64,000 bases of DNA from Devosia crocina (GCF_900116545.1 NZ_FPCK01000002.1:62001-126000), one strand, 5' to 3'; shown: positions 17,447 to 27,806, counted from the stretch's first letter. A program made the numbers and translations. Notes: a model not told the origin generated them from the letters alone.

Positions 17447-19750
17447 TTATCCCACAAACTTATTGTTGCGCGGGAAGCCTGTGGGGGGCTGGCGGCCGGC
17501 TGAGGCGCGGTCGCCCAGCCAGTCGGTCAGCTCTTCCGTAGGTTTGGAATAGGTGCGGCCCGAGCTATCGGTCCAGGTCAAGCCATCTGCGGCATAGAAG
17601 GTCTTGATGTCGGAAATACCGCCATCTTTGTAACGCTGCAGGCGCACGCCCTTGCCGCGCGTCATCGTTGCGAGCTGGGCCATGGGGAAAACCAGAAGTT
17701 TTCGGTTCTGCCCAATGACGGCGACACGGTCGCCGTCGCACCGCACAATCAGCCTTGCTTCCTCGGGCAAAGAAACATTGAGAATCTGCTTACCCTTGCG
17801 GGTATTGGCAACGAGATCGTCCTCGCCGACAATGAACCCATATCCGGCCGACGAGGCGATGATGCGCTTGGCGCCGGGCTTGTAGACGAAGAGCCCAACG
17901 ATATCCTGGCCCTCGTCGATATCGACCATGATGCGCACGGGCTCGCCCTGGCCGCGACCGCCTGGCAGCTTGTCGGCACCGAGCGTATAGACCTTGCCAC
18001 CGGTCGTGAGCATCAGGAGCTTGTCTGTGGTCTCGCAATTGATGGCGAGCTTGAGCCGGTCCCCGGCCTTGAACCCCTTTTCGTCGATCGGCGCATTGTG
18101 CCCCTTGGGCGCGCGAATCCAGCCCTTTTCCGAAAGGATGACCGTGATCGGCTCGCGCTCGATGAAGGCTTCCGAGATTTCGGCGGCGTCTGCCGTTGGT
18201 GCGTCAAAGAACACGGTCCGGCGAGCACCCAGGTGATGCGGCGTCGTGTCATCGGCTTCAAACAGCGGATAGGCCTTCTTGAGCGCTTCGACCTGCTTGG
18301 CGATCTCGCCCCACTGGCGCTTGTCCGAGGCAAGCAGCGCCTGAAGCTTGCCCTGTTCGGCGGTGAGGTTCGCGTGCTCCTTGCGCAATTCGATCTCTTC
18401 GAGTTTGCGCAAAGACCGCAGCCGCATGTTGAGGATGGCTTCGGCCTGATTGTCTGTCAGGTCGAACGTTGCCATCAGACTGGCCTTGGCGTCATCCTCT
18501 TCGCGGATGATGCGGATCACCTCGTCAAGATTGAGATAGGCAACAATATAGCCCTCGAGCACTTCGAGGCGATTGGCGATCTGCTCAAGCCTATGCTCGC
18601 TCCGGCGCACCAGCACGACCTTGCGATGGTCAAGCCAGGCACGCAGCGCATCGGCAAGGCTCATGACGCGCGGCGTCGTGCCCTTGTCGAGGAGATTGAG
18701 ATTGAGCGGGAAGCGCAGTTCAAGCTCTGAAACCTTGAACAGCTGCTCCATGAGTATGACGGCGTCGACCGTGCCGGCACGCGGCTCGAGCACAAGGCGA
18801 ATATCATCGGCGCTTTCGTCGCGCACGTCCTTGAGCAGCGGCAATTTCTTGGCCAGCAGCAGTTCGGCGATCTTTTCGACCAGACGCGACTTCTGCACGC
18901 CATAGGGGATTTCGGTGACGACGATCTGGTAGACGCCCCTGCCCTTTTCTTCCTTGTGCCAAACGGCCCGCAGGCGAAAGGCACCGCGGCCGGTTTCGTA
19001 GGAGTGGACGATGGACGATCGGGATTCGACCAGGTGTCCCCCGGTTGGAAAATCGGGCCCGCGCACAAGATCTTCCATGCTTGGCGGTGCCGAAAGATCG
19101 GCGTGGACCAGCTCGTCCGTCGTCGCTGCCGGATTGTGGATGAGCTTCAATGCCGCGTTGCAGAGCTCGACGATGTTGTGGGGCGGAACCGAGGTCGCCA
19201 TGCCGACGGCGATGCCGGTCGAGCCATTGGCGAGGAGGTTAGGGAAATTGGACGGGAGCACAACCGGCTCCTCGTCTTCCCCGTCATAGGTGGGCTTGAA
19301 GTCGATGGCGTCTTCGGTGATGCCTTCGAGAAGACGGGTCGCCACCTCGGTCATGCGGCTTTCGGTATAGCGCATAGCCGCGGCGCTATCGCCATCGATA
19401 TTGCCGAAATTGCCCTGTCCATCCACCAGCGGATAGCGCAGCGCAAAATCTTGGGCGAGGCGCACGAGGGCATCGTAGATCGACTGATCGCCGTGCGGGT
19501 GGAATTTACCGATCACGTCGCCGACGATGCGCGCGGACTTTTTATAGCCCTGCCCCGGATCGAGCCGCAGCAGGCGCATGGCGTGAATGATGCGCCGGTG
19601 GACGGGCTTGAGGCCATCGCGGGCATCGGGCAGCGCACGCTGGGTGATGGTAGACAGCGCATAGCTTAGATACCGCTCTTCGAGCGCCTGCTTGAGATCG
19701 ACGATGCGCTGATCGTCTGGCGGCGGAAGGGTATCTGCGTCGTCTGACAT
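17447..19750 (-). CDS. parC: DNA topoisomerase IV subunit A
   Basis: A 767-residue type IIA topoisomerase subunit that decatenates daughter chromosomes with ParE. The breakage-reunion domain is intact: [21 protein letters not shown], the quinolone-resistance region [20 protein letters not shown], and the catalytic tyrosine in [14 protein letters not shown] coiled arm follows ([19 protein letters not shown]), then C-terminal beta-pinwheel repeats. Its length is that of ParC rather than GyrA. It is leftward, downstream of recO but separated from it by about 300 bases of repeat. Confidence 0.96.
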   Translation of the reverse strand: MSDDADTLPPPDDQRIVDLKQALEERYLSYALSTITQRALPDARDGLKPVHRRIIHAMRLLRLDPGQGYKKSARIVGDVIGKFHPHGDQSIYDALVRLAQDFALRYPLVDGQGNFGNIDGDSAAAMRYTESRMTEVATRLLEGITEDAIDFKPTYDGEDEEPVVLPSNFPNLLANGSTGIAVGMATSVPPHNIVELCNAALKLIHNPAATTDELVHADLSAPPSMEDLVRGPDFPTGGHLVESRSSIVHSYETGRGAFRLRAVWHKEEKGRGVYQIVVTEIPYGVQKSRLVEKIAELLLAKKLPLLKDVRDESADDIRLVLEPRAGTVDAVILMEQLFKVSELELRFPLNLNLLDKGTTPRVMSLADALRAWLDHRKVVLVRRSEHRLEQIANRLEVLEGYIVAYLNLDEVIRIIREEDDAKASLMATFDLTDNQAEAILNMRLRSLRKLEEIELRKEHANLTAEQGKLQALLASDKRQWGEIAKQVEALKKAYPLFEADDTTPHHLGARRTVFFDAPTADAAEISEAFIEREPITVILSEKGWIRAPKGHNAPIDEKGFKAGDRLKLAINCETTDKLLMLTTGGKVYTLGADKLPGGRGQGEPVRIMVDIDEGQDIVGLFVYKPGAKRIIASSAGYGFIVGEDDLVANTRKGKQILNVSLPEEARLIVRCDGDRVAVIGQNRKLLVFPMAQLATMTRGKGVRLQRYKDGGISDIKTFYAADGLTWTDSSGRTYSKPTEELTDWLGDRASAGRQPPTGFPRNNKFVG

Positions 19751-20058
19751 GCGGTGCTCAGTTCAGGGGGAACGAATCAGGAAGACAGTATAGCGGCACG
19801 CGCGGAAAACGACAGGAAAGCGGCGGATTTGTTGGGGATTGCCGGGTCTGAGCCTAAAGAAAGCCCCCTCACCCTAACCCTCTCCCCAGAGGGGCGAGGG
19901 GACTGGGCCGGCGGTTGCGATCAAGTCTTGCATCAAACTGGATCTAATCCCCCTCGCCACTCTGGGGAGAGGGTTAGGGTGAGGGGCGAGCATCGCGGCC
20001 GAATCCGTTTACCAAACCCTCCGGGCCACCGTCTCCCCTCAGGGGAGAAGGGAACAGC
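19751..20058. other. Intergenic region parC-recO, mostly repeat
   Basis: 308 bases; the central 125 are the family A inverted repeat (19863-19987). The parC promoter must lie in the remaining bases next to 19751. No other gene or RNA is recognised. Confidence 0.65.
19863..19987. repeat. Long inverted repeat (family A, copy 1)
   Basis: Two near-complementary arms of about 39 bases (19863-19901 and 19949-19987), each carrying CCCTCACCCTAACCCTCTCC or its complement and a CCAGAGGGG-type inner palindrome. They are separated by about 47 bases of unrelated sequence. The same arms recur at 42673-42801 and in diverged form at 45889-46013. Confidence 0.88.
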
Positions 20059-20769
20059 TCAGTGGCTCTCCTTGCTTAGCAATTCTACCAGCCCATCCCT
20101 TATCGCCGGATACTCCATCTGCCGCGCGCTCCAGACATGGCGATCAAGAAAATATCCGGTGAGCCGGAAGGCGTCGCGCAAGGCGTCCGGCGAGGCGTTA
20201 CCGCGCGCATGGAGGAAGCTCGGCAGCTTGAGCAGACGGTCCTTAAACGGCTCCGCCGCGGCGCGGGATACGGCACGGCCCGATTTTGGCGACACATGGG
20301 TCAGATCGGTTGTCGCGCCAGTCGATGCGCAACTTGTCAGATCGAGGCCAAAGCCGAGTTCATCAAGCAGCGCCAGTTCGAAGCGTGCGAGCGCCGCGCC
20401 ATCGGGAGCATGATCAAGCAAAGACAACGCCTGGCCCAAAAGCCGATCATGGGGGTCGCGTTCCGGGAGCAGCCGCAGGTGGTCGCAAACGAGTTGCACG
20501 AGATAAAGCCGCGTCCTGTCGGCCATGAGCTCGGCTGCCCGGCTTTGCAACGGCTCGACCACGAAGGTGCCGAGATGATCTTCGAGACGCGCACGCCAGG
20601 TTACCTGGATCGTATTGCCGATCTGCAGCGCTGGCGCGAGCTTCGGCGACCGGCCGCCGCGCACAAGGCCGGCATAACGCCCACGACCTGCAACCATAGC
20701 CTCGGCGATGACGCTAGTTTCACCGTGGCGGCGCACGCCGATCAGGAGGGCTTCACCGGTCCATTCCAT
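20059..20769 (-). CDS. recO: DNA repair protein RecO
   Basis: A 236-residue protein of the RecFOR pathway, which loads RecA onto SSB-coated single strands. The N-terminal OB fold starts MEWTGEALLIGVRRHGETS and contains GRYAGLVRGGRS. The C-terminal part has the alphaproteobacterial form LTSCASTGATTDLTHVSPKSG, with most zinc-finger cysteines missing, as is usual in this class. It starts 18 bases after era and is the last gene of the rpoZ-to-recO leftward run. Confidence 0.94.
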   Translation of the reverse strand: MEWTGEALLIGVRRHGETSVIAEAMVAGRGRYAGLVRGGRSPKLAPALQIGNTIQVTWRARLEDHLGTFVVEPLQSRAAELMADRTRLYLVQLVCDHLRLLPERDPHDRLLGQALSLLDHAPDGAALARFELALLDELGFGLDLTSCASTGATTDLTHVSPKSGRAVSRAAAEPFKDRLLKLPSFLHARGNASPDALRDAFRLTGYFLDRHVWSARQMEYPAIRDGLVELLSKESH

Positions 20770-20787
20770 GCTTGCCCGGCCACGCGC

Positions 20788-21711
20788 TCATTTCTTCTCG
20801 TGCGGGAATTCGAGCCCCATTTCCTGATAGCGCTCGGGATCGTCGGCCCACTTTTCGCGCACCTTGACGAAGAGGAAGAGGTGAATGGGCACCTCATACA
20901 TCTCCATCAGCTCCTTGCGTGCTTCTGCACCGATCGCCTTGATGGTCTGGCCGCCGGCGCCCAGCACGATCTTCTTGTGGCTCTCGCGCGCAAGATAGAC
21001 CACCTGGTCGATCTTATAGGACCCGTCCTTCTGGATCTTGAAGCTCTCGGTTTCGACGGTCGAGGTGTAGGGGATCTCGTCATGAACGCGCAGGAAGAGT
21101 TTTTCGCGTGTCACTTCGGCTGCGGTGATGGCCATGGTCAGATCGGTGAGGTGATCTTCGGGGAAATGCCAGGGGCCGGGCGGCACATGCTTGACGCACC
21201 AGTCGATGAAATCCTTGACCCCGTGCCCTTTGAGCGCAGACAGCATGAAGGTTGTCTCGAAGCGCAGGCGCTCGTTGAGATCCTTGGATAGTGCAAGCAG
21301 GCTTTCATGCTTGACGGTATCGATCTTATTGATGATCAACACCTTGGGCTGGCGGATATTTTCAAGGCCCTCGATCAGCAGCTCGATATCGGGCGTGATG
21401 CCGCGGTCGGCATCGATCAGGAAAGCGACGATGTCGCTATCCCCCGCCCCGCCCCAAGCACTGTCGACCATGGCGCGATCGAGCCGGCGCTTCGGCGCGA
21501 AGACGCCCGGCGTATCGACAAAGACGAGCTGGGTCTGATCGAGCGTCAGGACGCCACGAACCTGGCTGCGCGTCGTCTGCGCCTTGTGCGTAACGATCGA
21601 CACTTTGGTGCCAACTAGAGAATTGAGCAGCGTCGATTTGCCGGCATTGGGCGCGCCGACCAGAGCAATGAAGCCGCAGGCAGTGTTGGCAAGGTCAACA
21701 GGTTCGGTCAT
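20788..21711 (-). CDS. era: GTPase Era
   Basis: A 307-residue ribosome-assembly GTPase that binds the 3' end of 16S rRNA. The GTPase motifs are G1 GAPNAGKST, G3 DTPG, and G4 NKID; the C-terminal KH domain contains VYLARESHKKIVLGAGGQTIKAIG. I chose ATG 21711, which overlaps the rnc stop by 4 bases (ATGA). Coupling to RNase III is the standard arrangement and joins rRNA processing to subunit maturation. Confidence 0.97.
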   Translation of the reverse strand: MTEPVDLANTACGFIALVGAPNAGKSTLLNSLVGTKVSIVTHKAQTTRSQVRGVLTLDQTQLVFVDTPGVFAPKRRLDRAMVDSAWGGAGDSDIVAFLIDADRGITPDIELLIEGLENIRQPKVLIINKIDTVKHESLLALSKDLNERLRFETTFMLSALKGHGVKDFIDWCVKHVPPGPWHFPEDHLTDLTMAITAAEVTREKLFLRVHDEIPYTSTVETESFKIQKDGSYKIDQVVYLARESHKKIVLGAGGQTIKAIGAEARKELMEMYEVPIHLFLFVKVREKWADDPERYQEMGLEFPHEKK

Positions 21712-22415
21712 TGACGGTCCTTCCAAACCTTCTGGCGCATGAGGAATTCCTCGGCAGCCTTGTGTTCGGCAATCTTCTTGCTGGGGCCAGTCGCGGAAAT
21801 CCGGTCGAAACCAACGAGATCAATGGCGATGGTGAATTCGGGGGCGTGGTCGGGGCCGGTGCGTTCGACCAGCACATAAGTTGGCGGCTCGAGGCCGCGC
21901 GCCTGTGCCCATTCCTGAAGAGTCGTCTTGGCATCGGCGCGATGGGTCTGCCCGTCGGCGATGAATTCCTCGAAGTGCTTTTCGACGAACACCCGCGCCG
22001 CTTCGAGCCCGCCATCGAGATAGATGGCCCCGATGATGGCTTCCGTCACGTCGCCGAGAATGGCTTCCTTTTCAGCGCCGCCCGTGCGTGCCTCGCTCTC
22101 GCCAAGAAACATCTCCCGGCCAAGATCAAGCTGTCGCGCGATCACTGCGCAGGTTTCCTTGCGCACCAGGGTGTTGAGCGTCCGGCTCAGTTCGCCTTCA
22201 TTGGCCTTGGGAAAACGAGTATAGAGCATGTCGGCGACGACGAGACCAAGAACCCGGTCTCCGAGAAACTCGAGCCGCTGATATGAGCGATCGACGCGCT
22301 TGCCAGGGGAAACCGCACTCGAATGGGTCAGCGCCCGGGCAAGCAGATCCAGATCGGCGAAGCGATGTCCGAGCCGCGCCTGCAATGCGTCAAGATTGGG
22401 CTTGTGCCGCGCCAT
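21708..22415 (-). CDS. rnc: Ribonuclease III
   Basis: A 235-residue double-strand-specific RNase that processes pre-rRNA and regulatory RNAs. The catalytic signature RLEFLGDRVLGLV is followed by acidic residues in DVTEAIIGAIYLDGG; the C-terminal dsRNA-binding domain contains GPSKKIAEHKAAEEFL. ATG 22415 (MARHKPNLDAL) shares one base with the lepB stop (TGATG), so the genes are coupled. The frame stays open 21 codons further upstream inside lepB, without family similarity. Confidence 0.97.
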   Translation of the reverse strand: MARHKPNLDALQARLGHRFADLDLLARALTHSSAVSPGKRVDRSYQRLEFLGDRVLGLVVADMLYTRFPKANEGELSRTLNTLVRKETCAVIARQLDLGREMFLGESEARTGGAEKEAILGDVTEAIIGAIYLDGGLEAARVFVEKHFEEFIADGQTHRADAKTTLQEWAQARGLEPPTYVLVERTGPDHAPEFTIAIDLVGFDRISATGPSKKIAEHKAAEEFLMRQKVWKDRQ

Positions 22416-23206
22416 CAGTGCACGAGCTGGAACATACGGTCCCAGCGCACATTGGCCGGCCACTGCCAGATCTGCCAAGGCGGAATGTTGTCCTGGATCG
22501 AGAAGAAGCGCGCCTCGGCCTTAGCGATCAGATTGACCGCAGGTACATAACCGACCTGAGCAAGGACACGGCTATCTGCGGAGCGATCGCGATTGTCGCC
22601 CATCATGAAATAGTGGCCGGCGGGCACGACATATTCAGGAGTGTTGTCGAGCGGAGCGTTATCGGAAATTTCCTGGATGGTGTGGCTGGTTCCTTCCGGG
22701 AACGTCTCGCGGTACACGGTGACCTGGCGCGCATCGCCATTGCTGTCGACATCGGTCGTTGTGCCGATTTCCTCGCGCTCGACCATTGTGCCGTTGATAT
22801 AAAGGCGCCCTGCCTGCATCTGGATCCGATCGCCCGGCATGCCGACAATGCGTTTGATATATTCCATGTCCTGCGGAACAGGCCGGAAAACCGCGACATC
22901 GCCGCGGTTCGGGTCGCGGCCCAGGATGCGATTGCTGATCGGCAGCTCGAAATCGAGCAAGGTGAAATTGCCGTAGCGACCAAGCGAGAATGAGTGCTTG
23001 CCGTAACCCCAAACAAACTTGTTGGCGACGAAGTAATCGCCGATCATCAGCGTCTGCTGCATGGAGGCCGTGGGAATCGAGAAGGGCTGATACAGAAAAA
23101 AGCGCAGCACGATCGCAATCAGCAGTGCTTCGACAATGACCACGAAAGTATCCCACCACTCGCTCGCAGCGGACTTCTTGACGGACTTATCGGCAGGTTG
23201 GGTCAT
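22415..23206 (-). CDS. lepB: Signal peptidase I
   Basis: A 263-residue inner-membrane serine protease that removes signal peptides from exported proteins. One N-terminal membrane helix (FVVIVEALLIAIVLRFFLYQPF) precedes the catalytic Ser48 in PTASMQQTL. Lys118 is in YIKRIVGMPGDR, and GHYFMMGDNRDRSADSR forms the last conserved box. It lies between acpS and rnc in a conserved operon. Confidence 0.97.
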   Translation of the reverse strand: MTQPADKSVKKSAASEWWDTFVVIVEALLIAIVLRFFLYQPFSIPTASMQQTLMIGDYFVANKFVWGYGKHSFSLGRYGNFTLLDFELPISNRILGRDPNRGDVAVFRPVPQDMEYIKRIVGMPGDRIQMQAGRLYINGTMVEREEIGTTTDVDSNGDARQVTVYRETFPEGTSHTIQEISDNAPLDNTPEYVVPAGHYFMMGDNRDRSADSRVLAQVGYVPAVNLIAKAEARFFSIQDNIPPWQIWQWPANVRWDRMFQLVH

Positions 23207-23237
23207 TTAGCTTCCAGGATCAGCGCTGCGGTGAGCG

Positions 23238-23657
23238 TTAGACGCTCGACCGGGATGGGTCAACCGGCAGTGCCTCGATGATGACGAATGCTTGGGCAAG
23301 ACCTGCATCGTCTGTGATGGTGATGTGGATATGGGGCTCGTGGCCGGGGGGGACAAGGCGCTCCAGGGCGCGCGCGGCGCCATTGGTCAGTTTCATCGTG
23401 GGCTTGCCCGAAGGCAGGTTCACCACGCCCATATCCCGCCAATAGACGCCGAAACTAAGGCCGGTTCCAAGCGCCTTGGAACACGCTTCCTTGGCGGCAA
23501 AACGCTTGGCGTATGATGCGGCGCGCTGCGCCCGGCGATCGGATTTTTTGCGCTCGATCTCGGTAAAGCAGCGATTGGTGAAACGCTCGCCATAGCGCTC
23601 GATGGTGTTGGCGACGCGATGAATCTGGATCAGGTCGGAGCCGAGGCCAATGATCAT
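23238..23657 (-). CDS. acpS: Holo-[acyl-carrier-protein] synthase
   Basis: A 139-residue phosphopantetheinyl transferase that activates acyl carrier protein from CoA. Motifs are [15 protein letters not shown] with the Mg-binding Asp, the central [15 protein letters not shown] and the late [19 protein letters not shown] chose ATG 23657, which places the family start at residue 1; a GTT-preceded longer frame adds eight unlike residues. It lies between rsh and lepB; pdxJ, which often sits here, is absent. Confidence 0.95.
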   Translation of the reverse strand: MIIGLGSDLIQIHRVANTIERYGERFTNRCFTEIERKKSDRRAQRAASYAKRFAAKEACSKALGTGLSFGVYWRDMGVVNLPSGKPTMKLTNGAARALERLVPPGHEPHIHITITDDAGLAQAFVIIEALPVDPSRSSV

Positions 23658-23681
23658 GGGCGAACTTCGAGAGTGTAACAT

Positions 23682-25967
23682 TCATCTTTCGTCACGGCGC
23701 GCACTCCTGTCGACCTTACCATCCCATTCGAGGGTGGAAATCATTCCCGCCTCTCGAAGGCCTGCCCGCTGGACTGCGGAGAGTCCGGGGCTGCGTTTGA
23801 GCGTTGCCAGAACATCGGTGAGTTGCGCAAGATCGCGCACTTCGATTTCAAAGATCATCTGGTGGAAGTCGGGCGAAATCATTCGCATGACGAGATTGTT
23901 GATATTGGCGTCGCATGCAGCAATGGCCGATGAAATCTGGGCGAGGGAGCCTGGCCGATTGACCGATTCCATCGAAATCACAGTGGCGTAGAGTTTGTCC
24001 TCGGTCGCCGCGACATCCCAGCGCACATCGACCCAGGCGACATCCACATCGTGCTTTTCGATCAGAGCATCCGAATGAATGGGATAGACCGTGAGGGGCG
24101 CGTTCGGCTCCAGAATGCCCACCAGGCGATCGCCCGGGACAACGCCCTCACCCGAGGTCGCGACAGGCGTATGGAAATCGAGTTGTGCCAATGCCGCTTT
24201 GGCATTCACACCGGCATGCTGCCCGCCCGGCACGCGGAACTTGAACTGATCGGTCGCGCGCAGAGCAAACCAGCCGTCAGCCGTGTCAGCGACCGGCAGA
24301 TCGAGCTTGCGGCGACGCTTGCGGATGCCCTTGACCTTGGCCAGGGCATTGGCAAGGTCCTCGCTGCCGATTTTACCTTCGCCCACAGCCACCAGCAGTT
24401 CCCGCCGTCCAGGCTGCGCCAGCTCTTCGGCCAGAGTCTTCGATTCGCTGTCGTCGAGCATCACGCCTTCACGCTCGAGCATCATGTTCAGCACGTGCTC
24501 GCCCAAGGCATATGCACGCTGCATGGACGATTGGCGTACAGCGCGGCGAATGGCGGCGCGGGCCTTGCCCGTTGCGGCGATGCCGATCCAGTTGCTCGGC
24601 GGGCGATGGTTCTGGTCCCGCAGAATTTCGACTTCATCTCCGGAACGAAGTTGCGTCACGAGCGGCAGGATCAGGCCATTGATCTTCGCCCCGACACAGG
24701 TATCGCCAATATCGGTGTGAAGCGCGTAGGCGAAGTCGATCGGTGTCGCGCCCCGCGGCAGGGCAATGAGGCGCCCGCGCGGCGTGAAGCAAAAGACCTG
24801 ATCCTGGAAGAGTTCAAGCTTGGTATATTCGAGGAAATCTTCGGCCGAGATGCCGGAGGTGAGATGGCTGATGGTCTGGCGCAGCGAGCCATAGGCCTGC
24901 GACTCGTTCTCGATACGACCTAGATTGGCAGACGAGCCGTCCTTGTAGAGTGCGTGTGCGGCGATACCGAACTCGGCGATGCGATCCATCTCTTCAGTGC
25001 GAATCTGCAATTCGACTCGCTGCCGGCTAGGGCCGACGATGGTTGTGTGGATCGAACGGTAGTCGTTGTGCTTGGGGACAGAGATATAGTCCTTGAAGCG
25101 GCCGGGCACGACTTTCCAAGTCGTATGGATCAGCCCAACGGTCGTGTAGCATTCCGGCAGGGAACTCACGATCACGCGAAAGCCGATCATGTCGGACAGC
25201 TGCTCAAGCGCTATGGATTTGCGCTGGATTTTGGCGAAGATGGAATAGGGTGATTTCACCCGCGCCTTTACCCGCGCCGTGATGCCTGCAAGAGCAAGCC
25301 TGTCGGTCAATTCGCGCGTAATGGTGTCGATCGCCTCACGATTTTCGACCTGCAACAGGTCAAGCCGCTCGGTGATGGCCTTGTAGTGCTCGGGCTGAAG
25401 GATGCGGAAACTGAGGTCTTCCAGCTCGTTGCGCATGTCCTGCATACCCATGCGGCCGGCGAGCGGGGCATAGATATCCATGGTCTCCTGTGCGATGCGC
25501 TGCTGCTTGTCAGCGCGCATGAACTGGAGCGTGCGCATGTTATGCAGCCGGTCCGCCAGCTTGACCAAGAGAACGCGCACGTCCTGACTAATGGCGAGAA
25601 GCAGCTTCCTCAAGTTTTCGGCCTGGGCCTCCTCGCGACTGACGAGATTGAGTCGCTCGATCTTGGTGAGGCCATCAACAATGGTCGCGATCTCGCCGCC
25701 GAAGATCTGGTCGATCTCGGCCCGAGTCGCATCGGTATCTTCCACTGTGTCGTGCAAAAGTCCGACGGCAATGGAGGCATCGTCGAGCTTGAGCTCGGTC
25801 AGGATCGCGGCCACTTCGAGCGGATGGTTGAAATAGGGGTCGCCGGAGGCGCGCTTTTGCGAGCCATGCTTTTGCATGGCGTAGACATAGGCCTTATTCA
25901 ACAACTGCTCGTCGGCGTTCGGGTTGTAAGCCTGAACGCGTTCGACGAGCTCATACTGACGCATCAT
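23682..25967 (-). CDS. rsh: Bifunctional (p)ppGpp synthetase/hydrolase Rsh
   Basis: A 761-residue stringent-response enzyme. An HD hydrolase domain comes first (LLHDTVEDTDAT; VKLADRLHNMRTL), so it should degrade (p)ppGpp. The RelA/SpoT synthetase domain follows (FRVIVSSLPECYTTVG; YISVPKHNDYRSIHT; VELQIRTEEMDRIAEFG), then TGS (PIDFAYALHTDIGDTCVG) and a C-terminal ACT domain. Alphaproteobacteria usually have this single bifunctional Rsh. ATG 25967 is followed by a second ATG. It lies downstream of rpoZ but behind a terminator. Confidence 0.96.
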   Translation of the reverse strand: MMRQYELVERVQAYNPNADEQLLNKAYVYAMQKHGSQKRASGDPYFNHPLEVAAILTELKLDDASIAVGLLHDTVEDTDATRAEIDQIFGGEIATIVDGLTKIERLNLVSREEAQAENLRKLLLAISQDVRVLLVKLADRLHNMRTLQFMRADKQQRIAQETMDIYAPLAGRMGMQDMRNELEDLSFRILQPEHYKAITERLDLLQVENREAIDTITRELTDRLALAGITARVKARVKSPYSIFAKIQRKSIALEQLSDMIGFRVIVSSLPECYTTVGLIHTTWKVVPGRFKDYISVPKHNDYRSIHTTIVGPSRQRVELQIRTEEMDRIAEFGIAAHALYKDGSSANLGRIENESQAYGSLRQTISHLTSGISAEDFLEYTKLELFQDQVFCFTPRGRLIALPRGATPIDFAYALHTDIGDTCVGAKINGLILPLVTQLRSGDEVEILRDQNHRPPSNWIGIAATGKARAAIRRAVRQSSMQRAYALGEHVLNMMLEREGVMLDDSESKTLAEELAQPGRRELLVAVGEGKIGSEDLANALAKVKGIRKRRRKLDLPVADTADGWFALRATDQFKFRVPGGQHAGVNAKAALAQLDFHTPVATSGEGVVPGDRLVGILEPNAPLTVYPIHSDALIEKHDVDVAWVDVRWDVAATEDKLYATVISMESVNRPGSLAQISSAIAACDANINNLVMRMISPDFHQMIFEIEVRDLAQLTDVLATLKRSPGLSAVQRAGLREAGMISTLEWDGKVDRSARRDER

Positions 25968-26065
25968 GGAAGTCGCCGCTCTCGGATAGATCCATACTTA
26001 GCGCGTCGAATGAAAATGGGAAGAGTCGGGCTTGAACTAAGTGAGGGACGAAGGACCCAACTGAA

Positions 26066-26094
26066 ACAAAACACCCCCGGCAATGCCGAGGGTG
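26066..26094 (-). terminator. Rho-independent terminator after rpoZ
   Basis: Read leftward, CACCCTCGGC pairs with GCCGGGGGTG (10 bp, one T-G pair, loop ATT), followed by TTTTGTTT. It lies 23 bases past the rpoZ stop and about 100 bases before rsh, so rsh is likely to have its own promoter or depend on read-through. Confidence 0.88.
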
Positions 26095-26117
26095 CTTGAA
26101 ACACAGTGCCAGACGAC

Positions 26118-26486
26118 TTAGTCGTCGCGGCGCTCTGGCGGCGCCAGGCTTTCGATGCCGCGCAAGAGTTCTTCTTCGCTGATCGTGTCGAAGTTGATCG
26201 AGTCATCGTCTCCTGCGCTCTCGATGAGCGGAGCGGCGTGGCTTTCGGGCTCGTCCACTTCGACATATTTCTGCAGCGAATGGATCAGATCTTCGTGCAG
26301 GTCGTCCGGCGAAATGGTGCCGTCACCGATCTCGCGCAAGGCAACAACCGGATTCTTGTCGTTGTCACGCGCCACAGTGATCTGAGCGCCAGAGGAAATC
26401 ATGCGCGCACGATGAGCGGCCATGAGCACGAGGTCGAAGCGATTGTCGACCTTCTCGATGCAGTCTTCAACGGTGACGCGTGCCAC
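26118..26486 (-). CDS. rpoZ: RNA polymerase omega subunit
   Basis: A 122-residue subunit that helps assemble RNA polymerase and forms a (p)ppGpp site with beta prime. The start [20 protein letters not shown] is the family opening, followed by [12 protein letters not shown] and [12 protein letters not shown]; the C-terminal extension is acidic. I chose GTG 26486, with GGAG six bases upstream; an in-frame TTG at 26498 would add four residues. Its position beside rsh, the (p)ppGpp enzyme, is conserved. Confidence 0.95.
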   Translation of the reverse strand: MARVTVEDCIEKVDNRFDLVLMAAHRARMISSGAQITVARDNDKNPVVALREIGDGTISPDDLHEDLIHSLQKYVEVDEPESHAAPLIESAGDDDSINFDTISEEELLRGIESLAPPERRDD

Positions 26487-26705
26487 GAACGTCTCCAAAC
26501 TTGTGGGGATAAAGTCTTCGCATACACTACGCTTGCAGCCAGCGCAACCCGCAACGGGAATCAGCGCACCGGCTTGCGTAATGCGTAGGGGCTAAATATA
26601 CGGAACATGAATTTATTTGACGACATACGAGGGTGCAGATTTCGCGCCCAGCTCGTGACCAATCGAGATTTGTTCGGACTATTTACTTTAGAGGATATTC
26701 AGACG

Positions 26706-27257
26706 ATGGCCGTAGATCCCCGTGAAAAGATTGCCCTCTTTATCGATGGTGCAAACCTTTACGCGACGTCCAAGGCGATCGGGATTGATATCGATTACCG
26801 TAAACTGTTGAGCGAGTTCAGTTCCAAGGCCTATCTTCTCCGCGCAAACTACTACACCGCACTGGTGGAAGATCAGGAATATTCCTCGATCCGGCCGCTG
26901 ATCGACTGGCTCGACTACAACGGCTATACGGTGGTCACCAAGCCTGCCAAGGAGTTCACCGACGCGCTTGGGCGACGCAAGATCAAGGGTAATATGGATA
27001 TCGAGCTTTGCGTCGACGCACTCGAGCTCTCATCCTATTATGACCACCTGATCCTGTTTTCCGGCGACGGCGATTTCAAGGCGCTTGTGGCTGCGCTACA
27101 GCGCAAGGGTAAGCGCGTCACCGTGGTGTCGACGCTATCGACCTCTACTCCGATGATTTCGGACGACCTGCGCCGCCAGGCAGACTTCTTCATGGATGTG
27201 GCCGAACTTGCCAAAACTGTCGGTCGGCCGCAGGTGCAGAGGCCGACCGAGGCTTAG
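26706..27257 (+). CDS. NYN-domain (LabA/DUF88) protein
   Basis: A 183-residue protein with a PIN-like NYN nuclease fold. Acidic residues at the expected positions are seen in ALFIDGANLYATSK, GNMDIELCVDALELS and LILFSGDGDFKALVAALQ. This is the LabA/DUF88 group; related NYN proteins are metal-dependent RNases. I chose ATG 26706 (MAVDPREKIALF). It diverges from rpoZ, and the downstream smpB points the opposite way, so no operon partner is available. The target is unknown. Confidence 0.87.
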   Translation: MAVDPREKIALFIDGANLYATSKAIGIDIDYRKLLSEFSSKAYLLRANYYTALVEDQEYSSIRPLIDWLDYNGYTVVTKPAKEFTDALGRRKIKGNMDIELCVDALELSSYYDHLILFSGDGDFKALVAALQRKGKRVTVVSTLSTSTPMISDDLRRQADFFMDVAELAKTVGRPQVQRPTEA

Positions 27258-27291
27258 TCTGGAGTGAAGGGCTTCTGAATGAAACCCAACC

Positions 27292-27792
27292 CTATCCCCG
27301 CCCACCTTCCTTCATGATGCGAGCCTTGTCGCGGTTCCAATCGCGATCGCGGCTTGTTGCACGCTTGTCGTAGTTCTTCTTGCCTTTTCCGAGCCCGATC
27401 AGAAGCTTGGCACGGCCTTGGTCGTTGAAGAACAATTTGAGTGGGACAATGGTGTTGCCGGCGCGCGAAACTTCCTGATCCAGCTTTGCAAGCTGCTTCT
27501 TGGAAACGAGGAGCTTGCGCGGACGCTTTTCGGAATGATTGAAGCGATTGGCCTGCAAATATTCGGGGATGTGAGCGTTGATCAGCCAGAGTTCGCCCTG
27601 CTCCGGCGATGCGTATGATTCGGCGATCTGCGCCTTGCCGAGCCGAAGCGACTTCACTTCCGTACCTGTCAGTACAATCCCCGCTTCGATAGTTTCCCCG
27701 ATCTCGTAATCGAAACGCGCACGACGGTTTTCAGCCACGAGACCGTGACTGATCCACCCATTCTTGTTCTTGTCGTTCTTTTGCTGTGCCAT
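27292..27792 (-). CDS. smpB: SsrA-binding protein SmpB
   Basis: A 166-residue tmRNA partner that enters stalled ribosomes in trans-translation. The OB-fold core has [36 protein letters not shown] and the C-terminal basic helical tail [21 protein letters not shown] 27792 ([10 protein letters not shown]) is used; the open frame upstream passes through the dapA terminator. dapA lies just upstream on the same strand, separated by a strong hairpin. Confidence 0.96.
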   Translation of the reverse strand: MAQQKNDKNKNGWISHGLVAENRRARFDYEIGETIEAGIVLTGTEVKSLRLGKAQIAESYASPEQGELWLINAHIPEYLQANRFNHSEKRPRKLLVSKKQLAKLDQEVSRAGNTIVPLKLFFNDQGRAKLLIGLGKGKKNYDKRATSRDRDWNRDKARIMKEGGRG

Positions 27793-27806
27793 GGCTCTCT
27801 TGAATG

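Noticed and set aside
19863-19987. Possible CRISPR-like array or insertion-sequence remnant
   Set aside because: There are two inverted arms, not regularly spaced direct repeats, and no transposase fragment lies between them; it fits a palindromic intergenic repeat.
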